The notes under the pieces: generated by a model
What the model saw: the letters and a program-made list of their open reading frames with translations, nothing else
Told to the model about the DNA's origin: nothing
The model's database searches: none
From: Rhodocyclaceae bacterium
Lineage (GTDB): Bacteria; Pseudomonadota; Gammaproteobacteria; Burkholderiales; Rhodocyclaceae
Direction: 5' to 3'
NCBI GenBank assembly: GCA_020445665.1
Contig: JAGRGD010000194.1
Location: forward strand, 1 to 59,854
DNA length: 59,854 nt
Shown here: piece after piece, positions 1 to 8,577 of the stretch
Position numbering within the stretch: the stretch's first letter is position 1
How the letters are laid out: each line of letters starts with the position of its first letter
Program-made: the position numbers and the translations under genes

Positions 1-1160
1 AGGAAGTCGCGCCGGGCTGGAAGCTGCGCGTGCTGCTGGCCCAGGCGCTGTTCGCCAACCCGGACATCCTGCTGCTCGATGAGCCGACCAACAACCTCGA
101 CATCAACACCATCCGCTGGCTCGAGAATGTGCTGAACGAGCGCAACAGCACGATGATCGTGATCTCCCACGACCGCCACTTCCTGAACCAGGTGTGCACC
201 CACATGGCCGACCTCGACTACGGTCGCATCCAGGTCTGGCCGGGCAACTGGGACGACTACATCGAGGCCTCGAGCCAGGCCCGTGAGCGCCAGGCGGCGG
301 CCAACCAGAAGGCCAAGGAGCGAGTCGCCGAGCTACAGGCCTTTGTCCGCCGCTTCTCGGCCAACAAGTCCAAGGCCCGTCAGGCCACGAGCCGGATGAA
401 GCAGATCGACAAGATCAAGATCGACGACTTCAAGCCTTCCAGCCGCCAGTACCCGTACATCCGCTTCGAGTACGACGACCGGGAGCGGCTGCACCGTCAG
501 GCGGTCGAGATCGAGAACCTCAGCTTCGGCTACGAGGCAGACGAGCTGCTGTTCAAGCAATTCAACTTCACTGCCGACGGGGGCGACAAGATCGCGGTGA
601 TCGGAGAGAACGGGGTCGGCAAGACGACGCTGATGAAGTTGCTGATGGGAGAGCTCGAGCCGCAGAAGGGCAGCATCAAGTGGGCCGACAAGGCCAAGCT
701 CGGCTATTACGCCCAGGACCACTCGGCCGAGTTCCAGGGCACCGAGACCCTCACCGACTGGGTGGCCGGCTATGTCCGCGCCGGCGGCTACGAGGGCGAC
801 GACGCCGAGACCCTGTTGCGCGGTACCCTGGGCCGCCTGCTCTTCAAGGGCGATGACGTGCGCAAGCCGGTCAATGTGATCTCCGGCGGGGAGCAGGGCC
901 GCATGCTGTTCGGCAAGCTGATGCTGTGGCGGCGCAATGTGCTGCTGATGGACGAGCCCACCAACCACCTGGACATGGAATCCATCGAGTCCCTCAACTC
1001 GGCCCTCGCCGAGTTCAACGGCACCCTGTTCTTCGTCTCCCACGACCGCGAGTTCGTCTCGTCGGTGGCGACACGCATCCTCGACATCCGCCAGGACCAC
1101 CAGGTCATCGACTATCGCGGTGGCTACGAGGAGTACCTCGCCAGCCAGGGCATCGAATAA
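1..1160 (+). CDS. ybiT: ABC-F family ATPase, YbiT-like (5' end outside window)
   Basis: Soluble ABC-F protein with two nucleotide-binding domains and no membrane part; this family acts on the ribosome (translation factor or antibiotic-protection type). The reading frame is open from base 3, so the N-terminus and the first Walker A are missing. Visible are the Walker B of domain 1 ([11 protein letters not shown]), an inter-domain linker rich in Lys/Arg/Gln (about residues 80-140 of the visible part), Walker A of domain 2 (GENGVGKTT), the signature ISGGEQGRM and the second Walker B ([11 protein letters not shown]). The [14 protein letters not shown]-type signature region and the [14 protein letters not shown] segment look most like YbiT rather than Uup or EttA. 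The gene is monocistronic as far as can be seen; a 99-base gap separates it from the pigment operon. The subfamily is inferred from remembered motifs. Confidence 0.85.
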   Translation, partial: EVAPGWKLRVLLAQALFANPDILLLDEPTNNLDINTIRWLENVLNERNSTMIVISHDRHFLNQVCTHMADLDYGRIQVWPGNWDDYIEASSQARERQAAANQKAKERVAELQAFVRRFSANKSKARQATSRMKQIDKIKIDDFKPSSRQYPYIRFEYDDRERLHRQAVEIENLSFGYEADELLFKQFNFTADGGDKIAVIGENGVGKTTLMKLLMGELEPQKGSIKWADKAKLGYYAQDHSAEFQGTETLTDWVAGYVRAGGYEGDDAETLLRGTLGRLLFKGDDVRKPVNVISGGEQGRMLFGKLMLWRRNVLLMDEPTNHLDMESIESLNSALAEFNGTLFFVSHDREFVSSVATRILDIRQDHQVIDYRGGYEEYLASQGIE

Positions 1161-1259
1161 GGCGACGCCGATTTCCCCTGCCGGTGGGCACGCCTTCGCG
1201 TTTGCGCGGCACAGCCACTAAAATGCGCGGCAACGGGATGGCCTGATCAGGCGGAACGC

Positions 1260-2576
1260 ATGGCATTCGATCGAGATGTAATCGTCATCGGCGGCGGGCC
1301 GGCAGGGTCCACCGCGGCCGCGCTGCTGGCCGAGAAGGGCCACCGGGTCACCCTGCTCGAAAAGGCACGCCACCCGCGTTTCCACATCGGCGAGTCCCTG
1401 CTGCCGGCCAACCTGCCGATCTTCGACCGGCTCGGGGTCGGCGACGAGATCCGCGCCCTCGGCATGGAGAAGCGGGGCGCGGAGTTTGTCTCTCCGTGGC
1501 ACGACCACCGGCAGATCTTCGAGTTTGCCGACGCCTGGGACAAATCGATGCCCCATGCCTATCAGGTCCGCCGTTCCGAGTTCGACGCGGTGCTGATCCG
1601 CAACGCCAGCCGGCTTGGTGCCGAGGTCATCGAGGGCTGCCGGGTGGTTGACGCGGATGTTTCCGGCGGTGTCGAGGGCGGGGTGTCGGTGACGGGTCGG
1701 CACGAGGACGGGCGGGAACAGATATGGCGAGCCCGCTTCCTGGTCGATGCCTCCGGGCGCGACACCTTCATGGCCAACCGGCTGAAATCGAAGCAGCGCA
1801 ACCCGAAGCACAACAGTTCGGCCATGTACGGTCACTTCCGCGGCGCGAAGCGTCTCGACGGGCGGAAGGAGGGTCACATCACGGTCTTCTGGTTCGACCA
1901 TGGCTGGTTCTGGTTCATCCCGCTGCGGGACGGCACCACCAGCGTCGGCGCGACGGTCTGGCCCTACTACCTGAAGCGGCGGAACAAACCGCTGCGTGAG
2001 TTCTTCCTCGACACCATCGCCCTGAGCCCGGCGCTCGGTGAGCGGCTGGCAGACGCAGAACTGGTCAATGAGGTGGAGGCCACCGGCAACTTCTCGTATC
2101 TCAACGATCACACCCACGGCGACAACTACCTGCTGCTGGGCGATGCGTTTGCGTTCATCGATCCGGTCTTTTCCTCCGGCGTGATGCTGGCGATGCAGGG
2201 CGGGGTCGGCGGCGCCGACGCCATCGATACCGTGCTGCGCGCGCCATCGCGGCGGCGCGCGGCCCTCGCCCGCTTCGACCGCATGGCCCGCCACGGCCCG
2301 CGCGAGTTCGCCTGGTTCATCTACCGCATCACCTCGCCGACCATGCGCGACCTGTTCATGGCGCCGCGCAACATGTTCCGCGTGCGCGAGGCGCTGCTGT
2401 CGGTGCTCGCCGGCGATATCTACGGCAAGACACCCATCTGGCATTCTTTGCGCGTCTTCAAGGTGATCTATTACCTGACGGCGCTGCGCTACCTGCCGCG
2501 CAGCTTTGCAGCCTGGCGTCGCCGCCGCGCCAACATCCGGCCCATGGACGACACCGGGCTGTCGGCAGGGACATGA
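1260..2576 (+). CDS. FAD-dependent oxidoreductase / flavin-dependent halogenase-like protein of the pigment cluster
   Basis: Flavoprotein of 438 residues. The Rossmann FAD motif GGGPAGST is at residues 11-18, followed by the family motif HIGESLLP. It carries the GWxWxIP motif (GWFWFIP) and the FxxPxxSxG motif (FIDPVFSSG) that mark flavin-dependent halogenases; Lys71 (MEKRGAEF) is a candidate for the catalytic lysine. Relatives occur in aryl-polyene and xanthomonadin loci, and Xanthomonas xanthomonadins are brominated, so aryl-ring halogenation is a reasonable inference. Reduction or oxidation of the polyene by a halogenase-fold enzyme is the alternative. It is the first gene of a five-gene plus-strand operon, preceded by an AGGCGGAA ribosome site and overlapping the next gene by ATGA. 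No flavin reductase is encoded nearby, so reduced flavin would have to come from elsewhere. Confidence 0.8.
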   Translation: MAFDRDVIVIGGGPAGSTAAALLAEKGHRVTLLEKARHPRFHIGESLLPANLPIFDRLGVGDEIRALGMEKRGAEFVSPWHDHRQIFEFADAWDKSMPHAYQVRRSEFDAVLIRNASRLGAEVIEGCRVVDADVSGGVEGGVSVTGRHEDGREQIWRARFLVDASGRDTFMANRLKSKQRNPKHNSSAMYGHFRGAKRLDGRKEGHITVFWFDHGWFWFIPLRDGTTSVGATVWPYYLKRRNKPLREFFLDTIALSPALGERLADAELVNEVEATGNFSYLNDHTHGDNYLLLGDAFAFIDPVFSSGVMLAMQGGVGGADAIDTVLRAPSRRRAALARFDRMARHGPREFAWFIYRITSPTMRDLFMAPRNMFRVREALLSVLAGDIYGKTPIWHSLRVFKVIYYLTALRYLPRSFAAWRRRRANIRPMDDTGLSAGT

Positions 2577-3571
2577 GCCGCACAATCGCTTCCCTCTCGC
2601 CGGTCGCCGCTGCCGCCAAGGATCCGTCGCTGCTCGGTGGGCTGGCCTTTGGCCGGGGCCACGACCACGCGCCGCACCTGATGCCGGTGCTGGCGCCCCA
2701 GCGGATCCCCGGGACGCCACTCGCGGTGTGCCTGTCGGCGGGCGGCGAACCTGTCGTTGCGGGCGAGCACGGGCGGGTGCGCTGGCGCGAGGCGGGCCCA
2801 CTGCTGTTCGGCGAGGTGCGCATCGACGAGGCCAGCTTCGGCGACGACCTGCCGTCACGCCTGATGGACGCGACCACCAGCGCCTACCAGGACATCTTCG
2901 CGACCCTGGACGCGCGGGGTTTCGACACCCTCGCGCGGGCCTGGAACTACCTGCCGGACATCAACCGCGAGACCCACGGACTGGAGCGCTACCGCCAGTT
3001 CAATGCCGGTCGGCAGGTGGCCTTTGCCGCCAGTGGACGTCCCCTGGTGGGCAATGTGCCGGCGGCCTGTGCGCTGGGCACCCGTGAGGGTCCGCTGTCG
3101 ATCGCCTTCCTCGCGGCCCGTGGCGACTTCCTGCCGCTCGAGAATCCGCGCCAGGTCAGCGCCTACCACTATCCGCGGGACTACGGCGAGCGTAGCCCGA
3201 CCTTCTCGCGCGCCGGCATCCTGCGCCTGCCGGGACGGGAGCTGCTGTTCGTCTCAGGCACCGCGGCGATCGTCGGCCACCGCTCCCTGCACCCGGACGA
3301 CGTGGTGGCCCAGACCCAGGAGACCCTCGCCAACCTGCGCTCGGTGGTGGCGGAAGCAGTGCAGGCATCGCCGAGCATGCCGGCGTCTCTCGAGGCGCTC
3401 GATTTCACGATCTACCTGCGCCGCGCCGGCGATCTCGAGACCGTGTGCTCGGTGATCACCGAGTCTCTCGGTGGCCTGCCCCGCTGCGTGGTCGTCGAGG
3501 CCGATGTGTGCCGCAGCGACCTGCTGGTGGAGATCGAGGCCACCGGCGAATCTGCCCTGGAGAGTGTCTAG
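2573..3571 (+). CDS. Chorismatase / pteridine-dependent dioxygenase-like protein (hydroxybenzoate synthase, XanB2-type)
   Basis: Predicted to convert chorismate to pyruvate plus a hydroxybenzoate, the aromatic starter unit. Established: the FkbO/Hyg5/XanB2 family has a RidA-like fold, and XanB2 of Xanthomonas makes 3- and 4-hydroxybenzoate for xanthomonadin. Here the protein is 332 residues and shows the family segments YHYPRDYGERSPTFSRA and GTAAIVGHRSLHPDDVVAQT followed by QETLANL. The start ATG overlaps the upstream stop by ATGA, so the two are translationally coupled. Its presence, and the absence of a tyrosine/histidine ammonia-lyase gene in the cluster, argues for a chorismate-derived head group. 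Product regiochemistry (3- or 4-hydroxy) cannot be read from the sequence alone. Confidence 0.85.
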   Translation: MSRTIASLSPVAAAAKDPSLLGGLAFGRGHDHAPHLMPVLAPQRIPGTPLAVCLSAGGEPVVAGEHGRVRWREAGPLLFGEVRIDEASFGDDLPSRLMDATTSAYQDIFATLDARGFDTLARAWNYLPDINRETHGLERYRQFNAGRQVAFAASGRPLVGNVPAACALGTREGPLSIAFLAARGDFLPLENPRQVSAYHYPRDYGERSPTFSRAGILRLPGRELLFVSGTAAIVGHRSLHPDDVVAQTQETLANLRSVVAEAVQASPSMPASLEALDFTIYLRRAGDLETVCSVITESLGGLPRCVVVEADVCRSDLLVEIEATGESALESV

Positions 3572-4410
3572 TGTTCTGCCAGCTGCGTTCTGTCTGCCTC
3601 GTACTGAGCCTGTGCCTGGCCTCGATGCCGGCCCTGGCCGGAGACCAGAAGCCCCTGTGGGAGTTCGGGCTCGGCGTCGGGGCGGTGAGTTTCCCCGACT
3701 ACCGGGGCTCCGACGAGCGCCAGACCTACCTCCTGCCGACGCCCTATGTGGTCTATCGGGGTGAGTTCCTGCGCTCCGACCGCAAGGGCCTGCGCGGCGT
3801 CTTCTTCGACAGCGAGCGTCTCGAGCTGAACCTCAGCCTGTCCGGATCGGTGCCGGTAGATAGCGACGGCAACAAGGCCCGCCGGGGCATGCCGGACCTG
3901 CGACCGACCGTCGAGTTCGGGCCCTCGCTCGACCTGACCCTGTGGCACAGCGACGACGGCCGACGTTCCCTCGACCTGCGCCTGCCCGTGCGGTGGGCCG
4001 TCCGTGTCGGGGGCAAGCCGCGCGACGTCGGGCTGGTCTTCAGCCCGCGCCTGAATCTGGACCTGTTCGATCCGGCCGGCTTCGAGGGCTGGAAGCTGGG
4101 CCTGCTGGCGGGGCCGATCTTCACCGACCGGCGCAACAACGCCTATTACTACGATGTGGCGCCCGAGTACGCCACCGCCGACCGACCGGCCTACGCCAGC
4201 GCCGGCGGTTACGCCGGCAGCCAGTTCGTGGTGGCGCTGTCGAAGCGATTCCCGCGGTTCTGGCTGGGCTTCTTCTCGCGCTACGACAGCCTCGGTGGCG
4301 CGGCTTTCGCCGACAGCCCGCTGGTGCAGAGCCGCCACATGTGGGCTGCCGGTGTCGCGATCTCCTGGATCATCGGCGAGTCGGCCACCCTGGTGGACGA
4401 TGCCGAGTGA
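3571..4410 (+). CDS. MipA/OmpV family outer membrane protein
   Basis: Predicted outer membrane beta-barrel of 279 residues with a cleavable signal peptide (hydrophobic core LVLSLCLASMPALA, cut before GDQ). The mature protein opens with FGLGVGAVSFPDYRGSD, the usual start of MipA/OmpV proteins. It then alternates aromatic and hydrophobic residues in strand-like blocks and includes SKRFPRFWLGFFSRYDSL. The start chosen is the GTG that shares a base with the preceding TAG stop; it is the only start that gives a clean signal peptide. Its place between the chorismatase and lipid-modifying enzymes suggests a role in anchoring or delivering the pigment at the outer membrane, but this is inference. It overlaps the next gene by 11 bases. 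Confidence 0.85.
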   Translation: MFCQLRSVCLVLSLCLASMPALAGDQKPLWEFGLGVGAVSFPDYRGSDERQTYLLPTPYVVYRGEFLRSDRKGLRGVFFDSERLELNLSLSGSVPVDSDGNKARRGMPDLRPTVEFGPSLDLTLWHSDDGRRSLDLRLPVRWAVRVGGKPRDVGLVFSPRLNLDLFDPAGFEGWKLGLLAGPIFTDRRNNAYYYDVAPEYATADRPAYASAGGYAGSQFVVALSKRFPRFWLGFFSRYDSLGGAAFADSPLVQSRHMWAAGVAISWIIGESATLVDDAE

Positions 4411-5215
4411 GGGTCTGGCCGGGCCGGGCCGTGCAGAGCGCGAGCGTGAGCGCCTGTCGCGCCCGCGGGAGTACCTGTGCCTGTACCTGGGGCTCGGCTT
4501 CCTGGGCCTCGAGTGCCTCGTCTGGCTGCCCTTCGCTGCCCTGCTCCACCTGCTGCTGCCGGCCGCGATCGGACAGCGGGTCGGACGGCGGGTGATCCGC
4601 TTCGGCTTCGCCCTCTACCTGCGCTGGCTGAGCCTGCTCGGGGCGTGCCGCTTCGATGTCTCGGCCCTGGACGGCCTGGCCGACGAGGGCCCGCTGATCA
4701 TCGCCCCCAACCACCCTTGTCTGCTCGACGCGGTGATGGTGATCGCCTGCCTGCCGAACGTGGCCTGCATCATGAAGGCCGGGCTGATGAACAACATCTT
4801 TCTCGGCGCCGCTGCCCGTCTGGCGGGCTACATCCGCAACGAACCGACCCTGGCGATGGTGCTCTCGTCGGTGACCGAGCTGGAGAAGGGTGGCCAGCTG
4901 CTGCTGTTTCCCGAAGGCACGCGGACCGTAAACGACCCGATCAACCCCTGCCTGCCGAGTGCCGCGATCATCTCGGGGCGCTCGGGGGTGCCGATCCAGA
5001 CCGTCCTGATCGAGACCGACTCGGCCTATCTCGCCAAGGGCTGGCCCCTGTTCCGCCGGCCGGACATGCCGATCCGCTACCGCCTGCGGCTCGGAGAGCG
5101 CTTCGCGCCGGACACCGATCACGAGGCCCTCACCCACCGGCTCGAGACCTATCTCGCCGGGGCGATGCGGGCCTCCGACATGAAACCACCGGCGGCGCCG
5201 GCGAGCCAGGCATGA
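4400..5215 (+). CDS. Lysophospholipid acyltransferase family protein (PlsC-like)
   Basis: Membrane-associated acyltransferase of 271 residues. It has an N-terminal hydrophobic segment (about residues 25-60), the catalytic HX4D motif in NHPCLLD and the substrate-binding FPEGTR motif. In pigment clusters of this type such enzymes are thought to transfer the polyene acyl chain or a fatty acid to a glycerolipid or sugar. The ATG start lies 11 bases inside the preceding gene; the reading frame remains open upstream, but the upstream frame belongs to the OmpV-like gene, so this start is favoured. It overlaps the glycosyltransferase gene by four bases. Confidence 0.87.
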   Translation: MPSEGLAGPGRAERERERLSRPREYLCLYLGLGFLGLECLVWLPFAALLHLLLPAAIGQRVGRRVIRFGFALYLRWLSLLGACRFDVSALDGLADEGPLIIAPNHPCLLDAVMVIACLPNVACIMKAGLMNNIFLGAAARLAGYIRNEPTLAMVLSSVTELEKGGQLLLFPEGTRTVNDPINPCLPSAAIISGRSGVPIQTVLIETDSAYLAKGWPLFRRPDMPIRYRLRLGERFAPDTDHEALTHRLETYLAGAMRASDMKPPAAPASQA

Positions 5216-5970
5216 ATCCGTCTGCCAGTCATCTGGTGCTGATCCCCAGTTTCAACCCGGGCGAGAAGGTGTTCGAGACGGTGGCGGAGGCGCGCGCCCG
5301 CTGGACACCGGTTTGGGTCGTCGTCGATGGCAGCACCGATGGCACCGGCGACCGCCTGGCGGCGCTGGCAGCCGGGGACGAGGGCTTGCGGGTGATCCGC
5401 CTGCCGGAGAATCGCGGCAAGGGCGCGGCGGTGCTTGCCGGCCTCGACGAAGCCGTCCGCTGCGGGTTCAGCCATGTCCTGACCATGGACTCCGACGGCC
5501 AGCACCCGGCGGCGCTGATCCCGGACTTCATGGCCGCTTCTGCGCAGGCGCCCGGCAGCATGATCCTCGGCAAGCCGGTGTTCGACGACAGCGCGCCAGC
5601 GATCCGCGTGCGCGGCCGGAAGATCTCCAACTGGTGGGCCAATCTCGAGACCCTTGGCGCCGGCATCGGGGATTCGCTGTACGGATTCCGCGTCTATCCG
5701 GTCGAGGCCCTGCGTCAGGTCATGCGTGGCCAGCGCTGGATGCGCCGCTTCGACTTCGACCCGGAGGCGGTCGTGCGCCTCGCGTGGCGGGGCGTTACAC
5801 CGGTCAACCTGCCGGCCCCGGTGCGCTACCTGCAGGCCGACGAGGGCGGTGTATCCCACTTCAACTACCTGCGCGACAACGTCCTGCTGACCTGGATGCA
5901 CATCCGCCTGATGGTCGGCTTCGGCCTGCGCCTGCCGTGGCTGCTGGCGCGGCGCCTACGCGCGCCCTGA
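5212..5970 (+). CDS. Family 2 glycosyltransferase
   Basis: GT-A fold glycosyltransferase of 252 residues. It begins with VLIPSFNPG, carries the sugar-nucleotide segment VVDGSTDGTG, and has the metal-binding DXD motif within TMDSDGQHP. The ENRGKGAAVLAG segment is typical of dolichol-phosphate-mannose-synthase-like GT2 proteins; there is one weak C-terminal hydrophobic stretch (MVGFGLRLPWLL). It probably glycosylates the pigment or its lipid anchor; the sugar is unknown. It is the last gene of the plus-strand operon and overlaps the convergent PAP2 gene by 15 bases, leaving no room for an ordinary intergenic terminator. Confidence 0.87.
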   Translation: MNPSASHLVLIPSFNPGEKVFETVAEARARWTPVWVVVDGSTDGTGDRLAALAAGDEGLRVIRLPENRGKGAAVLAGLDEAVRCGFSHVLTMDSDGQHPAALIPDFMAASAQAPGSMILGKPVFDDSAPAIRVRGRKISNWWANLETLGAGIGDSLYGFRVYPVEALRQVMRGQRWMRRFDFDPEAVVRLAWRGVTPVNLPAPVRYLQADEGGVSHFNYLRDNVLLTWMHIRLMVGFGLRLPWLLARRLRAP

Positions 5971-6612
5971 GTCGGCCCGGCGCTGCCAGGCGGCGAGCAG
6001 CGCGACGCCGGCAAGGCCCAGCGCGACGCCCGCCACGAGGTCGAGAAAGACGTGCTGACGGGTCGTGATCGTGGACAGGATGATGGCGATGCCCCAGGCC
6101 ATATTGACGCCCTTGGCGATGCGGCCCTCGCCCATCTGGCAAAGGATGCGGTGCAGCCACACGGCGGAGAAGGCGGCGGTGGCCACGTGGAGGGAGGGGC
6201 AGGCGTTGCCGGCCTTGTCGATGCCCTGCAGCACCGCCGAGCCGGGGAAGTCCTGCCAGTCGAGGGGGAAGCGGGGCACCGCGGTCGGCCAGAGCAGGAA
6301 GCAGGCGAGTCCGGCCAGGCACACACCGCCGATCACGATCCCGTAACGGTCCAGCTCACGCCGGTCGACAATCAGGCTCGGCGGCAGGCTCACATACACC
6401 CACAGGCTCAGGTAGGCGGGCAGTGACGCGGGCAGGAACGGGATCCAGTGATCGATCGCGGTCACCGGCATCTCCGTCACCGGCCACAGAGGGTGGTTGA
6501 GGAGATGGAAGTAGGCGACGAAGAAGGTCGTCATGAAGGCGGTGATGCCGACCGCCTTGAGGGGCAGCAGGGGCCGGACGCGATCCCACACGCGCAGGAT
6601 GGGTCCGGGCAC
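5956..6612 (-). CDS. PAP2-type integral membrane phosphatase family protein
   Basis: Polytopic membrane protein of 218 residues with about five or six hydrophobic segments. It has PAP2-like motifs: a conserved CPSLHVATA block (SxxH proton donor region) and, further on, TTRQHVFLDLVAG (the RxxxxxHxxxD region). The first PAP2 motif (KxxxxxxRP) is weak. Family members remove phosphate from lipid phosphates or transfer it, so it may act on the lipid carrier of the polyene. The start is a GTG five bases after the fabG-like stop; the reading frame stays open upstream but inside the neighbouring gene. It is the last gene of the minus-strand pigment operon. Confidence 0.78.
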   Translation of the reverse strand: MPGPILRVWDRVRPLLPLKAVGITAFMTTFFVAYFHLLNHPLWPVTEMPVTAIDHWIPFLPASLPAYLSLWVYVSLPPSLIVDRRELDRYGIVIGGVCLAGLACFLLWPTAVPRFPLDWQDFPGSAVLQGIDKAGNACPSLHVATAAFSAVWLHRILCQMGEGRIAKGVNMAWGIAIILSTITTRQHVFLDLVAGVALGLAGVALLAAWQRRADSGRA

Positions 6613-6617
6613 GGCTG

Positions 6618-7340
6618 CTACGCCATTCCGCCGTTGATCGAGATGACCTGGCCGCTGATGTAGGCGGCCTGCTCCGAGGCCAGAAAGCCGACCAGGTCCG
6701 CCACCTCTTCCGGTCGGCCGCTGCGTTTCATCGGCACCAGCTGAGCCATCTGCTTCGGGTCGAACTGGCCCTCGCTCATGGCGGTCTCGATGATGCCGGG
6801 CGCGACCGCGTTGACCGTGATGCCCCGCGCCGCCACCTCCAGGGAAAGGGCGCGGGTGGCCGCATGGAGGGCGCCCTTGGCGGCGGCGTAGTTCACCTGG
6901 CCGCGGTTGCCCATCACCGCGGCAACCGAGGTGATGCTGATGATGCGACCCCAGCGGGTGCGGATCATCGGCAGCAGCAGGGGCTGGGTGACCCGGTAGA
7001 AGCCGTTCAGGTTCACATCGACAACCCGTGACCACTGGGCTTCGCTCATGCCCGGAAAGACCGCGTCGTCGTGGATGCCGGCATTGTTCACCAGGACCTG
7101 GATCGGGCCGTCCTCGAGGAGCGCCGCGGTGGCCGCGGCACAGGCCTCGGCGTCGGCCAGGTCGAAGGCCAGCGCGCTGGCCGAACCGCCGCCTGCGCGG
7201 ATGACCTCGGCGAGGGCCTCGGCGCGGTCCCCATGGGAATTGGCATGCACCACCACCGAGAAGCCGTCGGCTGCCAGTCGCCGGCAGATCGCGGCACCGA
7301 TGCCGCCGCTGCCACCGGTCACGAGGGCGCGCCGGCTCAC
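6618..7340 (-). CDS. 3-ketoacyl-ACP reductase (FabG-like SDR) of the pigment cluster
   Basis: Classical short-chain dehydrogenase of 240 residues, predicted to reduce the beta-keto group of the growing polyene chain with NADPH (ApeQ-type role). Visible are the cofactor motif TGGSGGIG near the N-terminus, NNAG, the catalytic Ser in SITSVAAVMG, the YAAAK pair and the C-terminal ISGQVISINGG that is typical of FabG. The GTG start overlaps the upstream dehydratase stop (GTGA). It is one of three chain-processing genes grouped at the end of this operon, after the ketosynthase and chain-length factor. Confidence 0.9.
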   Translation of the reverse strand: MSRRALVTGGSGGIGAAICRRLAADGFSVVVHANSHGDRAEALAEVIRAGGGSASALAFDLADAEACAAATAALLEDGPIQVLVNNAGIHDDAVFPGMSEAQWSRVVDVNLNGFYRVTQPLLLPMIRTRWGRIISITSVAAVMGNRGQVNYAAAKGALHAATRALSLEVAARGITVNAVAPGIIETAMSEGQFDPKQMAQLVPMKRSGRPEEVADLVGFLASEQAAYISGQVISINGGMA

Positions 7341-7771
7341 GCTGCCACCTCGGCCCGCAGCACCACCGTGGCGCGGCCGCGCAGCAGGGGGACGTCCTCG
7401 GCGGCGACCTCGAAGGCGTACAGCACGGTCTGATCGTCGCCGGAGATCCGCTCGGCGCGCACCTGCAGGTCGGCGGCGACATCGAGCCGCCCGGCGAGCA
7501 GCTCGACGCCGCGCACGCTGGCGATATAGCCGAGCCGGGGCCGCCCGCCAGCCGGCGTCAGCATCGCGCCGTGGGCGGCCATGGCCTGGGCGGCATACTC
7601 GATGCCGGCGGCGATACCGAGCCGGCCGGCGTGGCGCAGGGGATTGCTGGGGTCCCGGTGGCTGGTGGCACGGCAGCGGATGAGGTCTCCATCGCAGGCC
7701 TCGACCTCGTCGAGCAGGCACATCTCCCCTCGGTGGGGCAGGTGGTCGCGCAGCCAGGCCTGGTCGTACAT
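7337..7771 (-). CDS. Hot-dog fold 3-hydroxyacyl-ACP dehydratase-like protein (ApeP-like)
   Basis: Single hot-dog domain of about 144 residues. The N-terminal LPHRGEMCLLDEV resembles the FabZ/FabA opening LPHRxPFLLVD, and the central helix is AGIEYAAQAMAAHGAML. It is predicted to dehydrate the 3-hydroxyacyl-ACP formed by the neighbouring reductase, giving a conjugated double bond on each cycle. The ATG start overlaps the upstream TGA in a TGATG arrangement; a GTG one codon earlier is equally possible. The assignment to the ApeP rather than the ApeI type rests on length and context, since a second shorter dehydratase is encoded at 15851-16150. Confidence 0.82.
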   Translation of the reverse strand: MYDQAWLRDHLPHRGEMCLLDEVEACDGDLIRCRATSHRDPSNPLRHAGRLGIAAGIEYAAQAMAAHGAMLTPAGGRPRLGYIASVRGVELLAGRLDVAADLQVRAERISGDDQTVLYAFEVAAEDVPLLRGRATVVLRAEVAA

Positions 7772-8577
7772 CACGTGGGAACTGCCGTGACCGAGAGAGA
7801 CAGGGACTCGTGGATCTCGAGCACGCAGTCGCCGCCAGCACCGATGGCGAGCGCACGCATCAGCGGCAATGCCCGGCCTGTCGGGGTGCCGAGGCGGATC
7901 GATTCGAGGGGTTCGGCGAGGGTCCCTGGCGCCGCGTTGTCAGTCAGGTGCGCCACCAGCCGCGCCACGGCCCGGTCGGTCCGGTGGCGCGCCAGGACCA
8001 GGCCGATACCGCAGGCGTCGAGCATCGGCCGGGCGGCGTTGAGGGGCGCCGGATACGGCACGTCGTGGCTGATGAGCAGCAGGCGCTCGCCGGCCTCCAG
8101 CGAGCTCGCCAGCTGGGCCAGGGCTTCGAGCAGACCCATCGCGAAGCTGCCGTCGAAGGCCGCGACGATGGCCGACGGGGCCATCGCGCCGGTGGCGATG
8201 CCCCAGTAGCCCGAGGCCGCGTTATTGACCGAGTTGTGGAAACGGATCGGCGAGATCAGGCGGTCGTCGGAGGCGAGGGTCTCGCAGATGGCGTGGCAGT
8301 TGGCGCCGTCGCCGCCTGCCGAGCAGAAGACCGTCGGCAGGGTTGAGGGGTCGGCGCCAGCGGCTTCGCAGGCGGCCAGGCCGGTGGCCAGGGCGAGGCG
8401 CACGACCGGCCCGACCCGACGCCGCTCGGCGGGGGGCAGGACGGTCAGCTTCGGCACCTCGGTGGCGGCCACGACCAGACGCGCCTCGCCCGCCAGCACG
8501 GGGCGTGCCGCCGCCCAGCCGGGCAAGCCCGGTCCGATCAGTGCGATGCCTTCGACCCAGGCGGCGAGTTCGCTCAT
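7771..8577 (-). CDS. Beta-ketoacyl synthase chain-length factor (ApeC-like)
   Basis: Protein of 268 residues resembling only the N-terminal half of a ketosynthase, as in the Pfam family Ketoacyl-synt_2. The usual active-site cysteine motif is replaced by RFHNSVNNAASGYW, so it should not condense by itself. Established: in aryl-polyene synthesis such a subunit forms a heterodimer with a full ketosynthase and sets chain length. The immediately upstream gene (8574-9770) is that ketosynthase, and the two overlap by ATGA, which favours equal production of both subunits. Confidence 0.85.
   Translation of the reverse strand: MSELAAWVEGIALIGPGLPGWAAARPVLAGEARLVVAATEVPKLTVLPPAERRRVGPVVRLALATGLAACEAAGADPSTLPTVFCSAGGDGANCHAICETLASDDRLISPIRFHNSVNNAASGYWGIATGAMAPSAIVAAFDGSFAMGLLEALAQLASSLEAGERLLLISHDVPYPAPLNAARPMLDACGIGLVLARHRTDRAVARLVAHLTDNAAPGTLAEPLESIRLGTPTGRALPLMRALAIGAGGDCVLEIHESLSLSVTAVPT

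Noticed and set aside
333-1100. Long minus-strand open frame under the ybiT gene
   Set aside because: It is a GC-driven shadow frame with Leu/Val/Gly-rich low-complexity composition and no domain, fully covered by a real gene on the other strand.
1219-1224. TAAAAT as -10 box of the plus-strand pigment operon
   Set aside because: No acceptable -35 box lies 16-18 bases upstream, so it was not called as a promoter.
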